In this document: positions 1 to 12,166 of the stretch, in pieces | How positions within the stretch are numbered: position 1 is the first letter of the stretch | How the letters are laid out: every line of letters begins with the position of its first letter | From: Antedon mediterranea | Lineage: Eukaryota; Echinodermata; Crinoidea; Comatulida; Antedonidae | Length of the DNA: 64,000 bases | Assembly (NCBI RefSeq): GCF_964355755.1 | Contig: NC_092674.1 | Span: forward strand, 3,105,001-3,169,000 | Reading direction: 5' to 3' | The notes under the pieces: generated by a model | Database searches by the model: none | Seen by the model: only the letters and a program-made list of their open reading frames with translations | What the model was told of the DNA's origin: nothing | Position numbers and translations under genes: made by a program

Positions 1-110
1 CACATCAAACTTGATGTTACAATATTATGATGTGCCCATAATGAAGATACGATGACGTATCACTGCCATATTTGGGCACATCACACATTTTTGACAGTGT
101 AGACAGAGCA
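1..110. repeat. MITE-A, left-truncated copy
   Basis: Right-hand part of the MITE-A family. It contains the internal unit CCATATTTGGGCACATCAC and ends in the family terminus GTGTAGACAGAGC. The left terminal repeat is missing or lies outside the window. It resembles copies at 1783, 2492, 3391, 19114, 47230 and 58324. Confidence 0.6.
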
Positions 111-334
111 GTATGATGTCTGTACTCTGTGCGTCGTATACTCTGTAATCACTGTCGATAGAGATTGATCCAAGGGTGTATGGTACGTGGATTCCACCGG
201 GTGCACCCTCCCACTGATTCAGAGTTTCTAAGTGTTTCCAACAACACTTGCTATAGTTGCTCACAATAATAAACTATTTATACTTTAATTTGTCATTGTT
301 TACAACTCTTCAACTCTGTATATTTGATGAACAC

Positions 335-499
335 TTAAGCTTAGTTTCCACTAGAACGCAACGCAAGGACGTAAGCCGCAACGCAAGCGAATTGACCAAT
401 CCAAGCGATGGATTATTCGAACCGTTCCTTGTGATTGGTCAATTCGCTTGCGTTGCGGTTTACGTCCTTGCGTTGCGTTCTAGTGGGATCCAAGCTTTA
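335..499. repeat. MITE-B fold-back element (intact hairpin)
   Basis: Near-perfect inverted repeat. The left arm starts TTAAGCTTAGTTTCCACTAG and continues with ACGCAACGCAAGGACGTAAG. The right arm is the reverse complement and ends CTAGTGGGATCCAAGCTTTA. A CCAAT/ATTGG pair sits near the loop. The same family occurs at 2073, 7708, 10301, 21599, 24097 and 60674. It is too short to code for a transposase, so it is non-autonomous. Confidence 0.8.
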
Positions 500-729
500 G
501 ATATACCATACGTTATTCTTTGTCATCCAGGCTGCTCGTCTTAACTCGGCTTGTCGGACAGTGACTACATTGGGGCACGAGATACGTTCGAGACCGTTCG
601 GCTTCCAAGACGTACGTACTAACGTGCTGGATTCATTTATATTGTATACGTCTACTATTACGTTTAAGGTAAGGTGCAAACAATCTTTAAAAATAATAAC
701 ATCTTGACAATTTTTACAAACATCCAAGT

Positions 730-1290
730 GTGGTAATACCAAGCTATACCGCAGATTTAGTAAATGTCGGTAACAGAATGTACCAGTTTAGTAAACTACA
801 GGACAACAGGATGCTGAGCTCTGATCAAATCAGATCAAATGGCTGCGACGCGATCAGTCCCCACGCTCAACAAACACCACGCGCCGTGATTATGTACCAT
901 GAGAACTGTTGGTATTTGTCGCAGCCAGACATAAGATCAAAGCTTTTAGATGGCGAGCTCAGTGTCCTGTTGTTAGATTGCCTTGATAATACTGCAGTTT
1001 ATATTATCTTATTGGAGAATATTAAATATATTGTTTGTTTATTTGCAGGCCAAGTTGTTTCGTACCACCGTCAACACATCGTTTCTATGCATTTCGTTTA
1101 CTCTGATATCATTTACACTTCTGTTCCTCTTTCAAATGGAGTTTCTCTACGTTTCGAATTGAAAATGAATGACGCTGATGCAACACGGACGAACGTTATT
1201 GTAAAACTAGCTCACGGATTGGTTATTTTCAGTACGCACAACAGTTTGGCTTTGGCTTGCGGAAAACGCGCGCGTACGAATAACAATTAG
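730..1290 (+). CDS. Unrecognised ORF, 186 codons (GTG-initiated frame)
   Basis: An open frame of 186 codons that starts at GTG; the first in-frame ATG is about 17 codons in. I recognise no domain, signal peptide or transmembrane segment. Its composition is mixed, with a central stretch rich in Ile, Leu and Val. The stretch just upstream (500-730) shows no recognisable gene. An open frame of this length is somewhat unusual in such AT-rich DNA. It could be an exon of a gene extending out of the window, a degenerate transposon frame, or chance. Low confidence. Confidence 0.15.
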   Translation: MVIPSYTADLVNVGNRMYQFSKLQDNRMLSSDQIRSNGCDAISPHAQQTPRAVIMYHENCWYLSQPDIRSKLLDGELSVLLLDCLDNTAVYIILLENIKYIVCLFAGQVVSYHRQHIVSMHFVYSDIIYTSVPLSNGVSLRFELKMNDADATRTNVIVKLAHGLVIFSTHNSLALACGKRARTNNN

Positions 1291-1782
1291 ACACTGTGCG
1301 CCGATTCCATGATACAGTATACAGAGAAAAAGTGTAAGATTACGACACTGTTCTACATTGACTTTTTAATGCCAGAGAGATGATTACAACACTTTTGTTA
1401 ATCGATCTCTAGTTCTAGATAATGTCCGAACGATTATAAAATCGAACACTGGGTTTGGAATTGATGGTGGTTAAAATTTGCCATCATATACTCCACGGAT
1501 ATGCAAGCTTAGGACTCCTTGTCCTAATATGGTAATGTGATGATGAATAAAGAGATATTATGAAGGAAAGGATGATTACGAGGTATAGTGTTAAATAAAT
1601 ACAAAACAAAATCTATAATTCTCCCGTGTTATTTACATCAATTACAACGTATATCGTATGTAGTCTTTTTTCACTTGGCTTAAACAATTGCAGTAGGCCT
1701 AAATTAAAATAATACGTAACTCAACGTTTCTGCTTCGTTTGCGGTTTTTCCCCAAAAAAATGTATTATTAGAGCATTGGCTT
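1291..1782. other. No gene seen
   Basis: AT-rich intergenic sequence with scattered poly-A/T tracts. I see no conserved frame, hairpin or repeat unit here. Confidence 0.4.
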
Positions 1783-1901
1783 ATGCTCTGTCTACACTAT
1801 CAAACTAGTTTTACAAAAAAAAAGTGTAATGTGCCAAAATATGGTAGTATTCATCATCATTTGTTTGTCACATAAAGTTTGATAGTGTAGACAGAGCTTA
1901 A
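1783..1901. repeat. MITE-A copy
   Basis: Left end TGCTCTGTCTACACTATCAA, right end TTTGATAGTGTAGACAGAGC, about 24 bp terminal inverted repeats. The interior is short and holds a single GTGCCAAAATATGGTAGT-like unit. Flanked by TTA-rich sequence. Confidence 0.8.
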
Positions 1902-2072
1902 CCATATATTTTTATCGAACAACTAACCTTGATCAATAATGCATGTAATCAATAGCTAATAATATTCAATCAGTCAATAATTATATTTTTAGCCACACGA
2001 ATTTATCATCACGTTCATGGTCCTTTAATAAGTAGAACCCCTATTTTGGCACATCCCTATTAGGGGAGACAC

Positions 2073-2165
2073 CTTAAGCGTGGTTCCCACTAGCGACGTA
2101 AAGGACGTAAAGCAACGCAAGTGAAATGACCAATCACAAACGATGGCTTATTCGCTTGTGAAGTC
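2073..2165. repeat. MITE-B, truncated copy
   Basis: Only the left arm is present: TTAAGCGTGGTTCCCACTAG followed by GCAACGCAAG and GACCAATC. The matching right arm is absent. Confidence 0.55.
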
Positions 2166-2491
2166 AGGGATATGGTGTTCTGTGAAACAAGCAAGGGGGA
2201 AATGGTTTAAAACTACAGCCAACCCATTTGGCTTAAAGATTTATAAAGGCAGGCGGAAATGGCTGGAATAATTGTGGTATGTCACTCTAAAAAAACAAAA
2301 ACAATATTGTGTACACTTAAAAGTAGCCTTAATCTAAATGCCAACTTAATGTCAATGGCTACCAGATGTCTCTATGAAGATGGTTACCTGAACCTGTACC
2401 AGGAGGTGATCCTTTAGGTTTCTATTTTTAACGGCTAGACGTTTCTTTTGGTAGGTCGTTCTGACTTGCTATATACAGAATACTGTAATAA

Positions 2492-2690
2492 CCTAAACTA
2501 GTTTGGTAGTAAATATGCCCAAATATGGTAGTGATATGCCCAAATATGGTAGTGATATGCCCAAATATGGTAGTGATATGCCCAAATATGGTAGTGATAT
2601 GCCCAAATATGGTAGTGACGTGACATCATCATGTCCATATATGGGCACATTTTTTAACATAAAGTTTGATAGTGTAGACAGAGCTTAAGG
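2492..2690. repeat. MITE-A copy with five tandem internal units
   Basis: Five head-to-tail copies of the 21 bp unit containing GCCCAAATATGGTAGTGAT, then CCATATATGGGCACAT and the right terminus GATAGTGTAGACAGAGCTTA. Every unit contains CCAAATATGG, a match to the CArG consensus CC(A/T)6GG. The left terminal repeat is reduced to a few bases. Confidence 0.8.
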
Positions 2691-3390
2691 AACAAAAGTT
2701 TCTTATATTAAAAACGATTAGAAATACGAAATAATTTTGTAACTTCTCAGAAGAAAAGCAAATTAAATAACAATTTAAAATCTTTTTTAATGATTATTGT
2801 AACATGATTTAAATTATTATTTAATTAAAATGAACAGCACCATTCTAAAAACCATGTACAATGGGTTACTGCAGTAATTGTAAGTTAAGTTAAAGGACTA
2901 TATTACCGAGAACCATTAAAAAAAGTTACTGTTGGCGATATTATAAATCTCGCAATTGTTCTGAAATCATATACAGTACATCATTCCCTAATACGTTGTC
3001 AAAATATGGTTCTCGGTAAAGTTGTCCTTTAATTAATAATAATGTAATGTGTTTTTTCACTCATATTAAATCTAAATAAAAGCAAAATAGTATTATAGTA
3101 GATGCAACAGTGCAATAATTGCAATAATAATTACTGCAGTAAATTACAAAATTACTGCAGTAAATGAGTAGCTTTTACAACTTAAATTATAAAACTAAAG
3201 ATAGCACATACAAAAGTTATTGTTAGTATCTTTCTATTTGGCAAACAAATGACTTATATTGGAAATCTTGGTAAGCATGCTCAAAACAAACGTTTTGCCA
3301 TCAATTTGTTCATTTCACTGAGCTTTTACGGATATGAGAAAAATCTCTAATTTGAGTAAATAATATATGAAAGATATAATTCGGCTTTAC
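2691..3390. other. No gene seen
   Basis: AT-rich sequence. A weak inverted relation exists between AAAGGACTATATTACCGAGA near 2892 and TTCTCGGTAAAG near 3012, which may be a decayed fold-back element of about 140 bp. A short palindromic word, TTACTGCAGTAA, recurs near 2864, 3131 and 3152. No coding signal is visible. Confidence 0.3.
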
Positions 3391-3559
3391 TTAAGCTCTG
3401 TATACACTATCAAACTAGTTTGACAAAAAAGAGTGTGATGTGCCCATATATAGTAGTGATATGACCAAATATGGTAGTGATATGACATCAGCATGTCCAT
3501 ATATGGGCAAATCACATTTTTTTGTCCCATAAAGTTTAACAGTGTAGACAGAGCTTAAA
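3391..3559. repeat. MITE-A copy
   Basis: Left end TTAAGCTCTGTATACACTAT, right end CAGTGTAGACAGAGCTTAA. The interior has two CCATATA/CAAATATGGTAGTGATATG-like units. Both ends abut TTA-rich DNA. Confidence 0.8.
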
Positions 3560-3715
3560 ATGCTTACAAACTCTAATGATGCCAACCCTGCCTTATACAG
3601 ACTCCTAATGACTCCACCCGATCCATCCTTTCTAAATAGAGACCCCTAAATGATTTCATCTCACCCTTACACAAACTCTTAATGTATCCCCAGGCGCTAC
3701 ACAGGCACCCTTCAG

Positions 3716-3875
3716 CTGATTTCCCACTAAGCGCTTTTTGTTCGTGCGAATCGAAAGCGCCAGCTTATACGCATTTGTATTCATGTTTCCATCTCACAAA
3801 TCCCTCTCTGTGCATGCGTATAAGCTGACGCTTTTGATTGTCACAAACAAATTTTCCTAGTGGACACTTGGCTTA
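3716..3875. repeat. MITE-C fold-back element
   Basis: Inverted repeat with left arm TTTCCCACTAAGCGC...TCGAAAGCG...AGCTTATACGCAT and right arm ATGCGTATAAGCTGACGC...CCTAGTGGACA. Related copies lie at 50233-50396 and, partly, at 55093-55200. The outer CCCACTA/CTAGTGG core is shared with MITE-B, so the two families may use the same transposase. Confidence 0.65.
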
Positions 3876-4243
3876 AAGGACTCAACCCATCCTTATTCTA
3901 AATGTGCACTCCTAAATGACTGAATCCCACCCTAATTAATGTAAATTTTTTGTTTAATTAAACCCACACAAACCTTCTTTTTAAAATAATTATCACTTTA
4001 AAAAAAGTATTTAAATACATGCACTTTATATTAAAGGATACATTTTTATATATTATACAAAAATAAAATAAATTTTTCATTTATTAAAAGAAGCTTAAAC
4101 AAAACAAAAATTTTATTTAACTTTGAAATTATTATTACCCTTTTCTTCAAAGTGGGAGAGAGTTCCCTTATCTTGTTTCTCGATTTCTCGATTGATTTGT
4201 TTTGATTTTCGTTCGATTTGTTTTGATTTTCGTCAGATTTGGT

Positions 4244-7200
4244 TTATGGATTAATGATTTCAAATTCTTCGTCTGAGTCCATTTCTATGTCAGCATCATC
4301 AATATGTAAAATATCAGATGCTAAAAGAGACAAAACAGAGATGAACATTTTATTTTTCACAATATTTACTTAAAACTCTTTTACATCCATCCAATACCAT
4401 AAATGATGCAATTTCTTGTTTAAAGGCATCAGTGCTTCTCTATAGGAACATAAAGTAGGTTATTGAATTTTTTATCTGTGGCCCTCTCTCTCGGAGTCGG
4501 ACAGAAATTGTCAATATAACACAGGATTTGCAACGCTAAATATATAGATTAGTAGGGTAACATATTTATTATAACCAAGGCAATCTAACAACAGGACACA
4601 GAGCTCGTCTTGCCAAGCTATGAACTCGTAACAGTCCTTTGATCTTATGTCTGGCTCTGACAAATACCAACAGTACTGTGCATGTACATATTCTCAGGAG
4701 TTTCTGTTAAGGGGTGTGAAACTGATCGTGTCACAGCCACAGATAGACTGCCTTGTAATGTACTGTTGTTCGATTTATATAGCGCTTATACAATCAAAAG
4801 ATTGTCCCAAAGCGCTGGGGGAAGAAACAGAAAGAAATTACAAAGAAAAAAGATAGGTTTTCAAAAATATTTAAAAAAACTATGATAGATGATATCTTAC
4901 TGTTGAGACTTGAATCCAAGGAACCAGGAGGCTCAAACGGAGGCCAATGAGGGGGCCTTAAATCTGTTAGTTCAAACACTGGACTATGATCTCCAATTGT
5001 CACAAGCTCTTTCACTTCTTTACACCAATTATCAAAATCGTCTTCATCTTTACAAAAAAATCCCTTTAATGATAAGAAATTGTTCAAACTTTTTTAGGAA
5101 TCAAATTAGAAGAAAAAATACTTGTCTCATAAGATCCTAAATAAACATAAAAAGCACAAGCAACATCAATATTATGTGGTAGATCTACTTAACAATTTGA
5201 AATTGCCATTTAACTAATTTTCTAAAAATGATTAAAGGCCAACTTACACAAACGAGAGATAACGGTAATAAAAATATAGAATCTATGTTATTCTTTGTGA
5301 CCATTTTACACAAAGTGCAAAGCGGACAGGCAGTTTCTGCTAAGGATAGATACAAATTCTACGTTGGACCAGCTACAGGGTTTTCTGCTTATCGTTACTG
5401 CTCGTCTGTGTAAATTAATAGAGTTTTACAGTGTACACTTACTAACGCTATTGATGGGTCCAAGTCTTTAATTTGCATTGTTGAGGAGTGGTAACAATGA
5501 TATGAGTCATCACTAATATGGTCCCACTTGTCCTCCACTACTGGAATTTGGGTCGTGTGCGGGTCGAGGTAGAGAAGTAATTCCCCTAAAAAAAAAAACC
5601 CAAAATACTTCATGTTAATTTAGATTATTATTTTTTTTTATTTCATGCAGTGCTGTAGCCACAAGAAATAAAGTGGTGAGCTGTTCGAAAGGAAAGAAAA
5701 CAATCTCTGTTGAAGCCACAGGGTTGTCAAAGGTCTCTGTGAAAAAGTGGTCAGGTTGAGACCTTATACAACCGTACTGGTGGTTAAGGCCCTGTTAGGG
5801 GTGGGGTGATTTGTACAGTTTAACATTTTTAGGCTATTTTAAAATCCTGTGTCTGTCAGGAATTTTTTAAAACCATTTAAACCTAGTCGTGTTGAATTAG
5901 CCCCTGACATCACAGGTTAATTCATTTCACTTATTTCTTTTATAAAAGCAAAGACAATATGACAAACAGTTGCCATGGAAAGAAGAGAGTAAAACGAAAG
6001 AGTGACATGAATTCAATACAAAAAAAATATAAATTACATATGAATTATTGTAAAGTTTATAATTTACGACAAAATATTCAAGATTTCATTGAATTTGCAA
6101 TAATTTGTTCTACTCTCAGTATGTCTAGGAAATAATATGTTTCTTATCTGTTTAGTGATATTTAGAAATTTTAACATTATTATTTTCATTTAATAATCAT
6201 TTTCATAATAACTGCTTTCACTTTGCGTTATTAAATTTAAATAGTAATGTAATATACTTCAATTTAATCAGATTAGCAGGAAGATTCTTGTAAAGAGAAA
6301 AAAAAACTCACTCACCAACGCAACCAATGAAATAATGAGCATGATTTGGCTTGCCTCCAATCACTCCCAGGGTCTGTTTCAACGTGAAGCATTTCTTCAA
6401 AGCTTTCACATACACAGAATTGATCTCGTTAAGGCCTAGCCTGAGGGGAATGAACAGCACAAGCGGCTTCCACTTCTTTTTAACCTGACCGGATACTGCT
6501 GCCTTCGCTTTCTGTTTACTAGATTTGCTCTTTCCTTTGGTGGTAGGGCTTTTGATATCTTCATTAATAACGCATAGTGTTTCTGCAAGAAAGGACATTT
6601 ACATTTTTTTTTATTCAATATATTATACAGAGGCACCTCAAAAGGTGGAACCACCCTAGCTTCAAGGAGCCTCATATAACAAATACAAAATTTAAAACAA
6701 AAAACATCAATCAAATCCTCCAGAATTAATAAGAAATTGTTGTACATAATAAAACAACAAAGCATTTTCACAATATCGAAAGATCGGGGGGCTAAAAATA
6801 AAAATTTCACTTCAAAATTTAAAATTATATGTTTTAATTACAGTAAGTTAGCGATTACTTACAAGTAGAACATCTCTTTGTGTATTATAACATTTAAACA
6901 TTTAAAGTTAGTGATGGCATAAAGTTTTTTCACGGTGGCCGATCTAGAGGAGGTTATTTTGAGACTATCCTAGAATCATGATGGTTTGCATGGTGGAACC
7001 AGGGATCTCCTATAAAAAAAGGTCTACACCCATTATAAATATTTTACTCTAATAAGACTGTTCCTAACTTAAGGGCAAACAAAAAATACATTTTATTGCA
7101 GTGAACCCCTCCCCAAACCTAAAGCTCTGTTCACACAAACTAAAGTGTGATGTCACAGAGTTTGATACTGATAGTGTAGACAGAGCTTAACACCAACTCC

Positions 7201-10200
7201 CGCTCTCAAACATATACAAGGTGGGTAAAATTAGTAGGTAATTCCACTGTATCCAATGACCACACCAATTGTAAAACAGAACTAATATATTCATTGCATT
7301 TTATTGCTCAATGATATTATAATATAAATATTCTATTGATACATAAAATACAGATATAAATAAAATCAAAACGATTTAAATAATTTTAAAAGTGATTCAC
7401 TTTATTAGCTCTACTTTATTTGATTAACTAAACTAATTAATAATATGGTATTTAATCAAAATACATAGTCAGCAGCTGGCGTATACAATACTATTGTTGA
7501 TAGCAATCTGGTATTCAGAGTTTAATTAAAATTGTCCTTGATAAAAATCAATATAAAATAAAAATTCTACTTTAAATTTTTAAAATTAATATATTTTGAT
7601 GTAAATTATTTTTTACTATTAAAAATACATTAAAAATATTAGAATTTTCAGAAAACAGGACATATTGGGCCAGCCCATGGTGGTCTGGTATTGGGAGAGT
7701 TAAAACTTAAAGCTTGGTTCCCACTAGTGACGCAACACAATGACATACGCGCAACGCAAGCGAGTTGACCAATGGCAAGCCACTGTTCGAATAATACATC
7801 GGTCAAATCACTTGCATTGCTTTACGTTGCGTCGCTAGTGGGAACCAAGCCTAACACAAACTTACTGATATCTTCAATAACAACTGTATTATCTAGTGAC
7901 ACGTGTACCGCCACATCGCTCCATTCATCAAAAGCGCACAGTTTGCGTATAACTTGCGACACAGTGTTCGGCCCAAACCACTGTCCTATATTTTTGCCCT
8001 CCCCAATACCCATTTGAGCTACGGAAAATAAAAAATGATTTTGTACATGTAACTAACAACAAAAATACAACAGACAATATTTGTCTTAGTGGACGTTATC
8101 ATGAAAACAAACCTGGTGTACATTTTGGAAACCAGCCGAACGTTTTGCGATTTTTTAAGTAGTTTATATCAGCAGCTGCTTTTACGGATTTTTTTCGAGA
8201 GTTTTTCCAACTTTCGTAAGTACTTGATTGGCAGCGAAGTGTTTAAGGTGATGTTGATTAAGTTGTCAGAAGTTTGGCATCATTTTTCACTTCATTGCCC
8301 ATCAAGGCAAGTTGAAAAAGTTTTTGAAAAAATCCATAAAAGCAGCTGCTGATATAAACTACTTAAAAAACCTACTTATACAAAGTAATTGGTTACATTC
8401 TATCACATGACAAAAATTCATTTATGTGGGATGATCATTGTAACAAGATATACTTGAAACTCTATGTTTTTCATGAAATCATTTTTTGTTTTTTTTTGTG
8501 TTTTTTTTGTATAGTTTTTATAATCATATTCATATGTACTGTAAATGATAACTTGTGTAAATAGTTCTGTAGGAAGTAACGGCCTTGTGAAAAACACCAA
8601 TCTGGTGATCCAAGTGTTGCATCCGTTTTTAAATAAAGTTGTTATTATTATTATTACTATGGCACACAGTGTTACTGCTAAACACTATATAGGCTTTGTT
8701 TATTAATATACAAATGAAAAAGAAACAGACTTTGTCTGGTGAATTATATAATGATGATACTTACCTATCTGATGAATTGAATAGGGACTGTCTTTTTTAT
8801 CTAAGAACATTCTAAGAATTTTAAAATATATTTCATTGTGTTGTGAAGGATGCCATCGCCAATCTAAAAAAAACAACAGGTGCAGGTTTAGGCGGGGAAA
8901 AAAATGCTTCAGCCCCTTTAAAATTTAACAGCCATGTCTTTAAAAAAAAAAAGAATATTTATATTTTTCTGCAACCCGACGGATCATTTTTATTATTTAT
9001 AAAATATTTAGCATTCCCGTGATCTATAATGCTGGATCTGCCCCTGAACAATAAAATATTATTCTTGAAATAAGGCCTAACTGTAGAAAGAATCAGGTTT
9101 GTTTTCCTGTGAAGGAATAAGTTTATGACATTGTATGTATTGTCACTTACCCCGTCCTAAATGCCTACATATAAGAGCCTGGGCTAACATCATTTGACCA
9201 CATCTTAACATACAGCCCCAACCTGTATCGTACGTAGGCCCTGTACCACCTAAAAGCAAATCAAAAGGAATTAATCATTTTTACAATAAGTTTTATTTTA
9301 CGATTAATTGCAAAGAGTTGAAAACCATGAAAATAAGCATATATATTACAAAATAATTGATTATTAATATTTACATACCACTAGGCAATCAACATATTAC
9401 TTTCACATTAGAAGGTCATCTGGCATTGACCTAGGTCATAGTTCAAATAATAAGGCCATAACTAACCTATAGGTGGAAAGCCCTTTCTGTATGTTACCCA
9501 TATCCTAGATGCAATGTCCTTCTTTGCCTTTTTCCTATCAAATGTTGACTCGTACTTGACGCCAAGTATCCATATCGGTTCTCCGGTTTGAGGCAGTTCC
9601 TCGTAAGCGACAATACCGCTCTCATATGTTACGCAAACTGAAATAAAAATGATGTGACTCAATGTTTATGATGCTTACTACTAACTACAAGGGGTCAGAG
9701 TTCACTGGCTCTGAACAGAAAGTTCCTATAGACAACGGAGCTGTGTTTGCACATGTACTGTGACAAGAAAAATAAAATTCAGATTTGAGCTGTAGTAGTG
9801 TAAGCATCCAAGGATGGCAAAACTTTACCTGTTTATAAACATACAAACCAAATAGTTAGATTTTTAGAGATTTATAATCTAAACCACTTTGTATCGAGCA
9901 CAGTGGATTTAAACGGCTATGAGCGCTCACTGGCTAAACTCAGGGGGCTCGAAGCTTGGAGGGCCACTTATGGTTCCTAAACCAAGGGGCCTCATGCCAC
10001 AGCGTTATGCCACTGATCCAGCCACATCCCTATGAAGTTAGGTTTGCGGTGTACACTATGTGATTCCAAAAAGAACTTAAAATAATTTAAAATGTTATAA
10101 TTATGATGAGAACATGCGTTGAAGTTTAAGTTTAGTTTAAGTTGTTGTTTTTATGTTTAAATGTGCCGTAGTGCCCCTCGGAAGAGCAGTTTTTATTTTA

Positions 10201-10826
10201 TTACTGAGAGGTCTACCCTACTGAAAGAAAACTGAAATAAATAAAATAAATAAATAAACTAAAGTATGGTTGAGAACGCCTCGTCGTTTTTGGTCACTGT
10301 AAAGCTTGGTTCCCACTAGAGATCCAACATAACCTAACCTACGCAACGTAAGAAAATGCCCTTCCAATAATTGTGTTTGCCCCCGCCTGCATGAAATCAA
10401 ACCTGCGATATTTGCAGCACTGTTTCGACGTCAGTTCCCACTTGTGATTACGCAATACATCACTTTGCATCAATACGTCGGTGCGTTGCGGTGCTAGTGG
10501 GAACCACGCTATAGACGGTGATAGCACAAACCTAAATTCTATAATAACTCTATTGGATGCTATAAAATATGTAATGGAATTTTACTTATTTTTATTTTAT
10601 TCAATTTTCAGGGGCACAAAAACACATACAACAAGATAGCACTATCAAGGTGGCTCTCAATATACTGCACTTGAACATATAGATATAAACAACAAAAAAT
10701 ACAAAGATATAAAAATTGCCTAGCATCAAATTACTTACTCTTTACACACTCAAACATTTGCACACAAACTTGGTTTATCCTGCGCAAGACGCGTTCAAGC
10801 TCATATACGTTCAACCGAGTAGTCAT
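4244..10826 (-). CDS. ATG4: Cysteine protease ATG4 (A/B type), nine coding exons
   Basis: Cysteine protease that trims the C-terminus of Atg8/LC3/GABARAP proteins to expose glycine and later removes their lipid anchor; cytosolic, core autophagy machinery. Coding exons in reading order: 10826-10739, 9637-9467, 9249-9151, 8863-8765, 8018-7866, 6582-6316, 5585-5443, 5063-4901, 4320-4244. They total 1260 nt, giving 419 residues against about 393-398 in human ATG4A/B. All junctions are GT-AG and in phase. The active site is visible: catalytic Cys in [11 protein letters not shown] (about residue 99) and Asp and His in YLDPHTT (about 300 and 302). Other landmarks are WILG, WFTYR-like [56 protein letters not shown] and [13 protein letters not shown]. 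The C-terminus FEII resembles the family's LC3-interacting motif. The first exon is the least certain part; it is chosen because it supplies an ATG and a matching phase. The insert [17 protein letters not shown] between the two protease halves is lysine-rich and lineage-specific. Introns hold several MITEs. Confidence 0.9.
7121..7190. repeat. MITE-A, minimal 70 bp copy in an ATG4 intron
   Basis: Ends AAAGCTCTGTTCACACAAAC and GATAGTGTAGACAGAGCTTA with almost no interior. Lies between ATG4 coding exons 5 and 6. Confidence 0.65.
7708..7853. repeat. MITE-B copy in an ATG4 intron
   Basis: Hairpin from TTAAAGCTTGGTTCCCACTA to TAGTGGGAACCAAGCCTAA, with GCAACGCAAGCGAGTTGACC inside. It ends about 13 bases from the donor side of ATG4 coding exon 5 (7866-8018), so it occupies the start of the downstream intron. 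Confidence 0.8.
8148..8374. repeat. Inverted repeat in an ATG4 intron
   Basis: TTTTTTAAGTAGTTTATATC followed by AGCAGCTGCTTTTACGGATT on the left pairs with AAAAGCAGCTGCTGATATAA and ACTACTTAAAAAA on the right; the inner parts (TTTTTCCAACTT and AAGTTGAAAAAG) also pair. Length is about 225 bp, consistent with a non-autonomous fold-back element. Family not recognised. Confidence 0.65.
8560..8662 (+). repeat. Retroelement 3' tail with (ATT)n
   Basis: TAGGAAGTAACGGCC...GTGTTGCATCCG...AAATAAAGTTG followed by (TTA)n. An AATAAA signal followed by a short tandem tail is typical of 5'-truncated non-LTR retrotransposon insertions. It sits in the ATG4 intron between exons 4 and 5. Confidence 0.35.
10140..10262 (+). 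repeat. Retroelement 3' tail ending (AAAT)n
   Basis: GTGCCCCTCGGAAGAGCAG...GAGGTCTACCC then GAAATAAATAAAATAAATAA. The AATAAA-rich tandem tail suggests the 3' end of a truncated non-LTR element, within ATG4 intron 1. Confidence 0.35.
10301..10511. repeat. MITE-B copy in ATG4 intron 1
   Basis: Left end AAAGCTTGGTTCCCACTAGA, right end GCTAGTGGGAACCACGCT, about 210 bp. The interior is longer than in the other copies and less perfectly paired. Confidence 0.7.
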
Positions 10827-11089
10827 CACTATCGTCTAGGCTAGCTATAAATGCTAACTATATCAAACTGAATTTGTGTCATATCTAGGCACCAGTTAAC
10901 ATACCTGTCAAGCATATCCTGACATAGCCCAACTGGCATGTACACTTACACTTTAACTACACTGCACATTGCCAAATATAATTAATAATGTTTACATTAG
11001 TTTGTCTACAACTTATGAAGTGACTAAGTTAAATGCATAATTATTCTATAAAAAAAACAGCAGATTCTCGGTACTGTATCTATTTCCAA

Positions 11090-11237
11090 AGTATCATGGA
11101 ATATTTGGTAATACAACATCACATGTGTTTCACATCTAGTAGTATATCTAACCTTTAACCTAACCTTACATGATACAGGCAGCACATGTGATATTAATGA
11201 GATGCTGTATTACCAAATATACCTATGATACCTTAGA
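11090..11237. repeat. Inverted repeat upstream of ATG4
   Basis: CTATTTCCAAAGTATCATGG, ATATTTGGTAATACAACATC and ACATGTG on the left pair with CACATGTGATATTAATGAGA, TGCTGTATTACCAAATATAC and ATGATACCTTAGAAATAG on the right. About 145 bp with a loop near 11150-11180; likely a small fold-back element. Confidence 0.65.
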
Positions 11238-11305
11238 AATAGATAGTATGTTATGTAGAGATATAGCACTGGGAATCGGGTGAAAAAACACATGAATTTC
11301 AGAAA

Positions 11306-12166
11306 ATTCAATCTACATTACACTACATTCAGTTGAATCACAATCAACATTCAATCTACATTACACTACATTCAGTTGAATCACAATCAACATTCAATCT
11401 ACATTACACTACATTCAGTTGAATCACAATCAACATTCAATCTACATTACACTACATTCAGTTGAATCACAATCAACATTCAATCTACATTACACTACAT
11501 TCAGTTGAATCACAATCAACATTCAATCTACATTACACTACATTCAGTTGAATCACAATCAACATTCAATCTACATTACACTACATTCAGTTGAATCACA
11601 ATCAACATTCAATCTACATTACACTACATTCAGTTGAATCACAATCAACATTCAATCTACATTACACTACATTCAGTTGAATCACAATCAACATTCAATC
11701 TACATTACACTACATTCAGTTGAATCACAATCAACATTCAATCTACATTACACTACATTCAGTTGAATCACAATCAACATTCAATCTACATTACACTACA
11801 TTCAGTTGAATCACAATCAACATTCAATCTACATTACACTACATTCAGTTGAATCACAATCAACATTCAATCTACATTACACTACATTCAGTTGAATCAC
11901 AATCAACATTCAATCTACATTACACTACATTCAGTTGAATCACAATCAACATTCAATCTACATTACACTACATTCAGTTGAATCACAATCAACATTCAAT
12001 CTACATTACACTACATTCAGTTGAATCACAATCAACATTCAATCTACATTACACTACATTCAGTTGAATCACAATCAACATTCAATCTACATTACACTAC
12101 ATTCAGTTGAATCACAATCAACATTCAATCTACATTACACTACATTCAGTTGAATCACAATCAATC
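11306..12166. repeat. Satellite array, 43 bp unit, about 20 copies
   Basis: Virtually identical head-to-tail copies of a 43 bp unit containing ATTCAGTTGAATCACAATCA followed by ACATTCAATCTACATTACAC. No internal divergence is apparent by eye, so the array is recent or actively homogenised. It lies about 480 bp upstream of the ATG4 start codon. Confidence 0.95.

Noticed and set aside
11306-12166. CRISPR array
   Set aside because: Units are directly contiguous with no variable spacers, and the genome is animal; it is a satellite.
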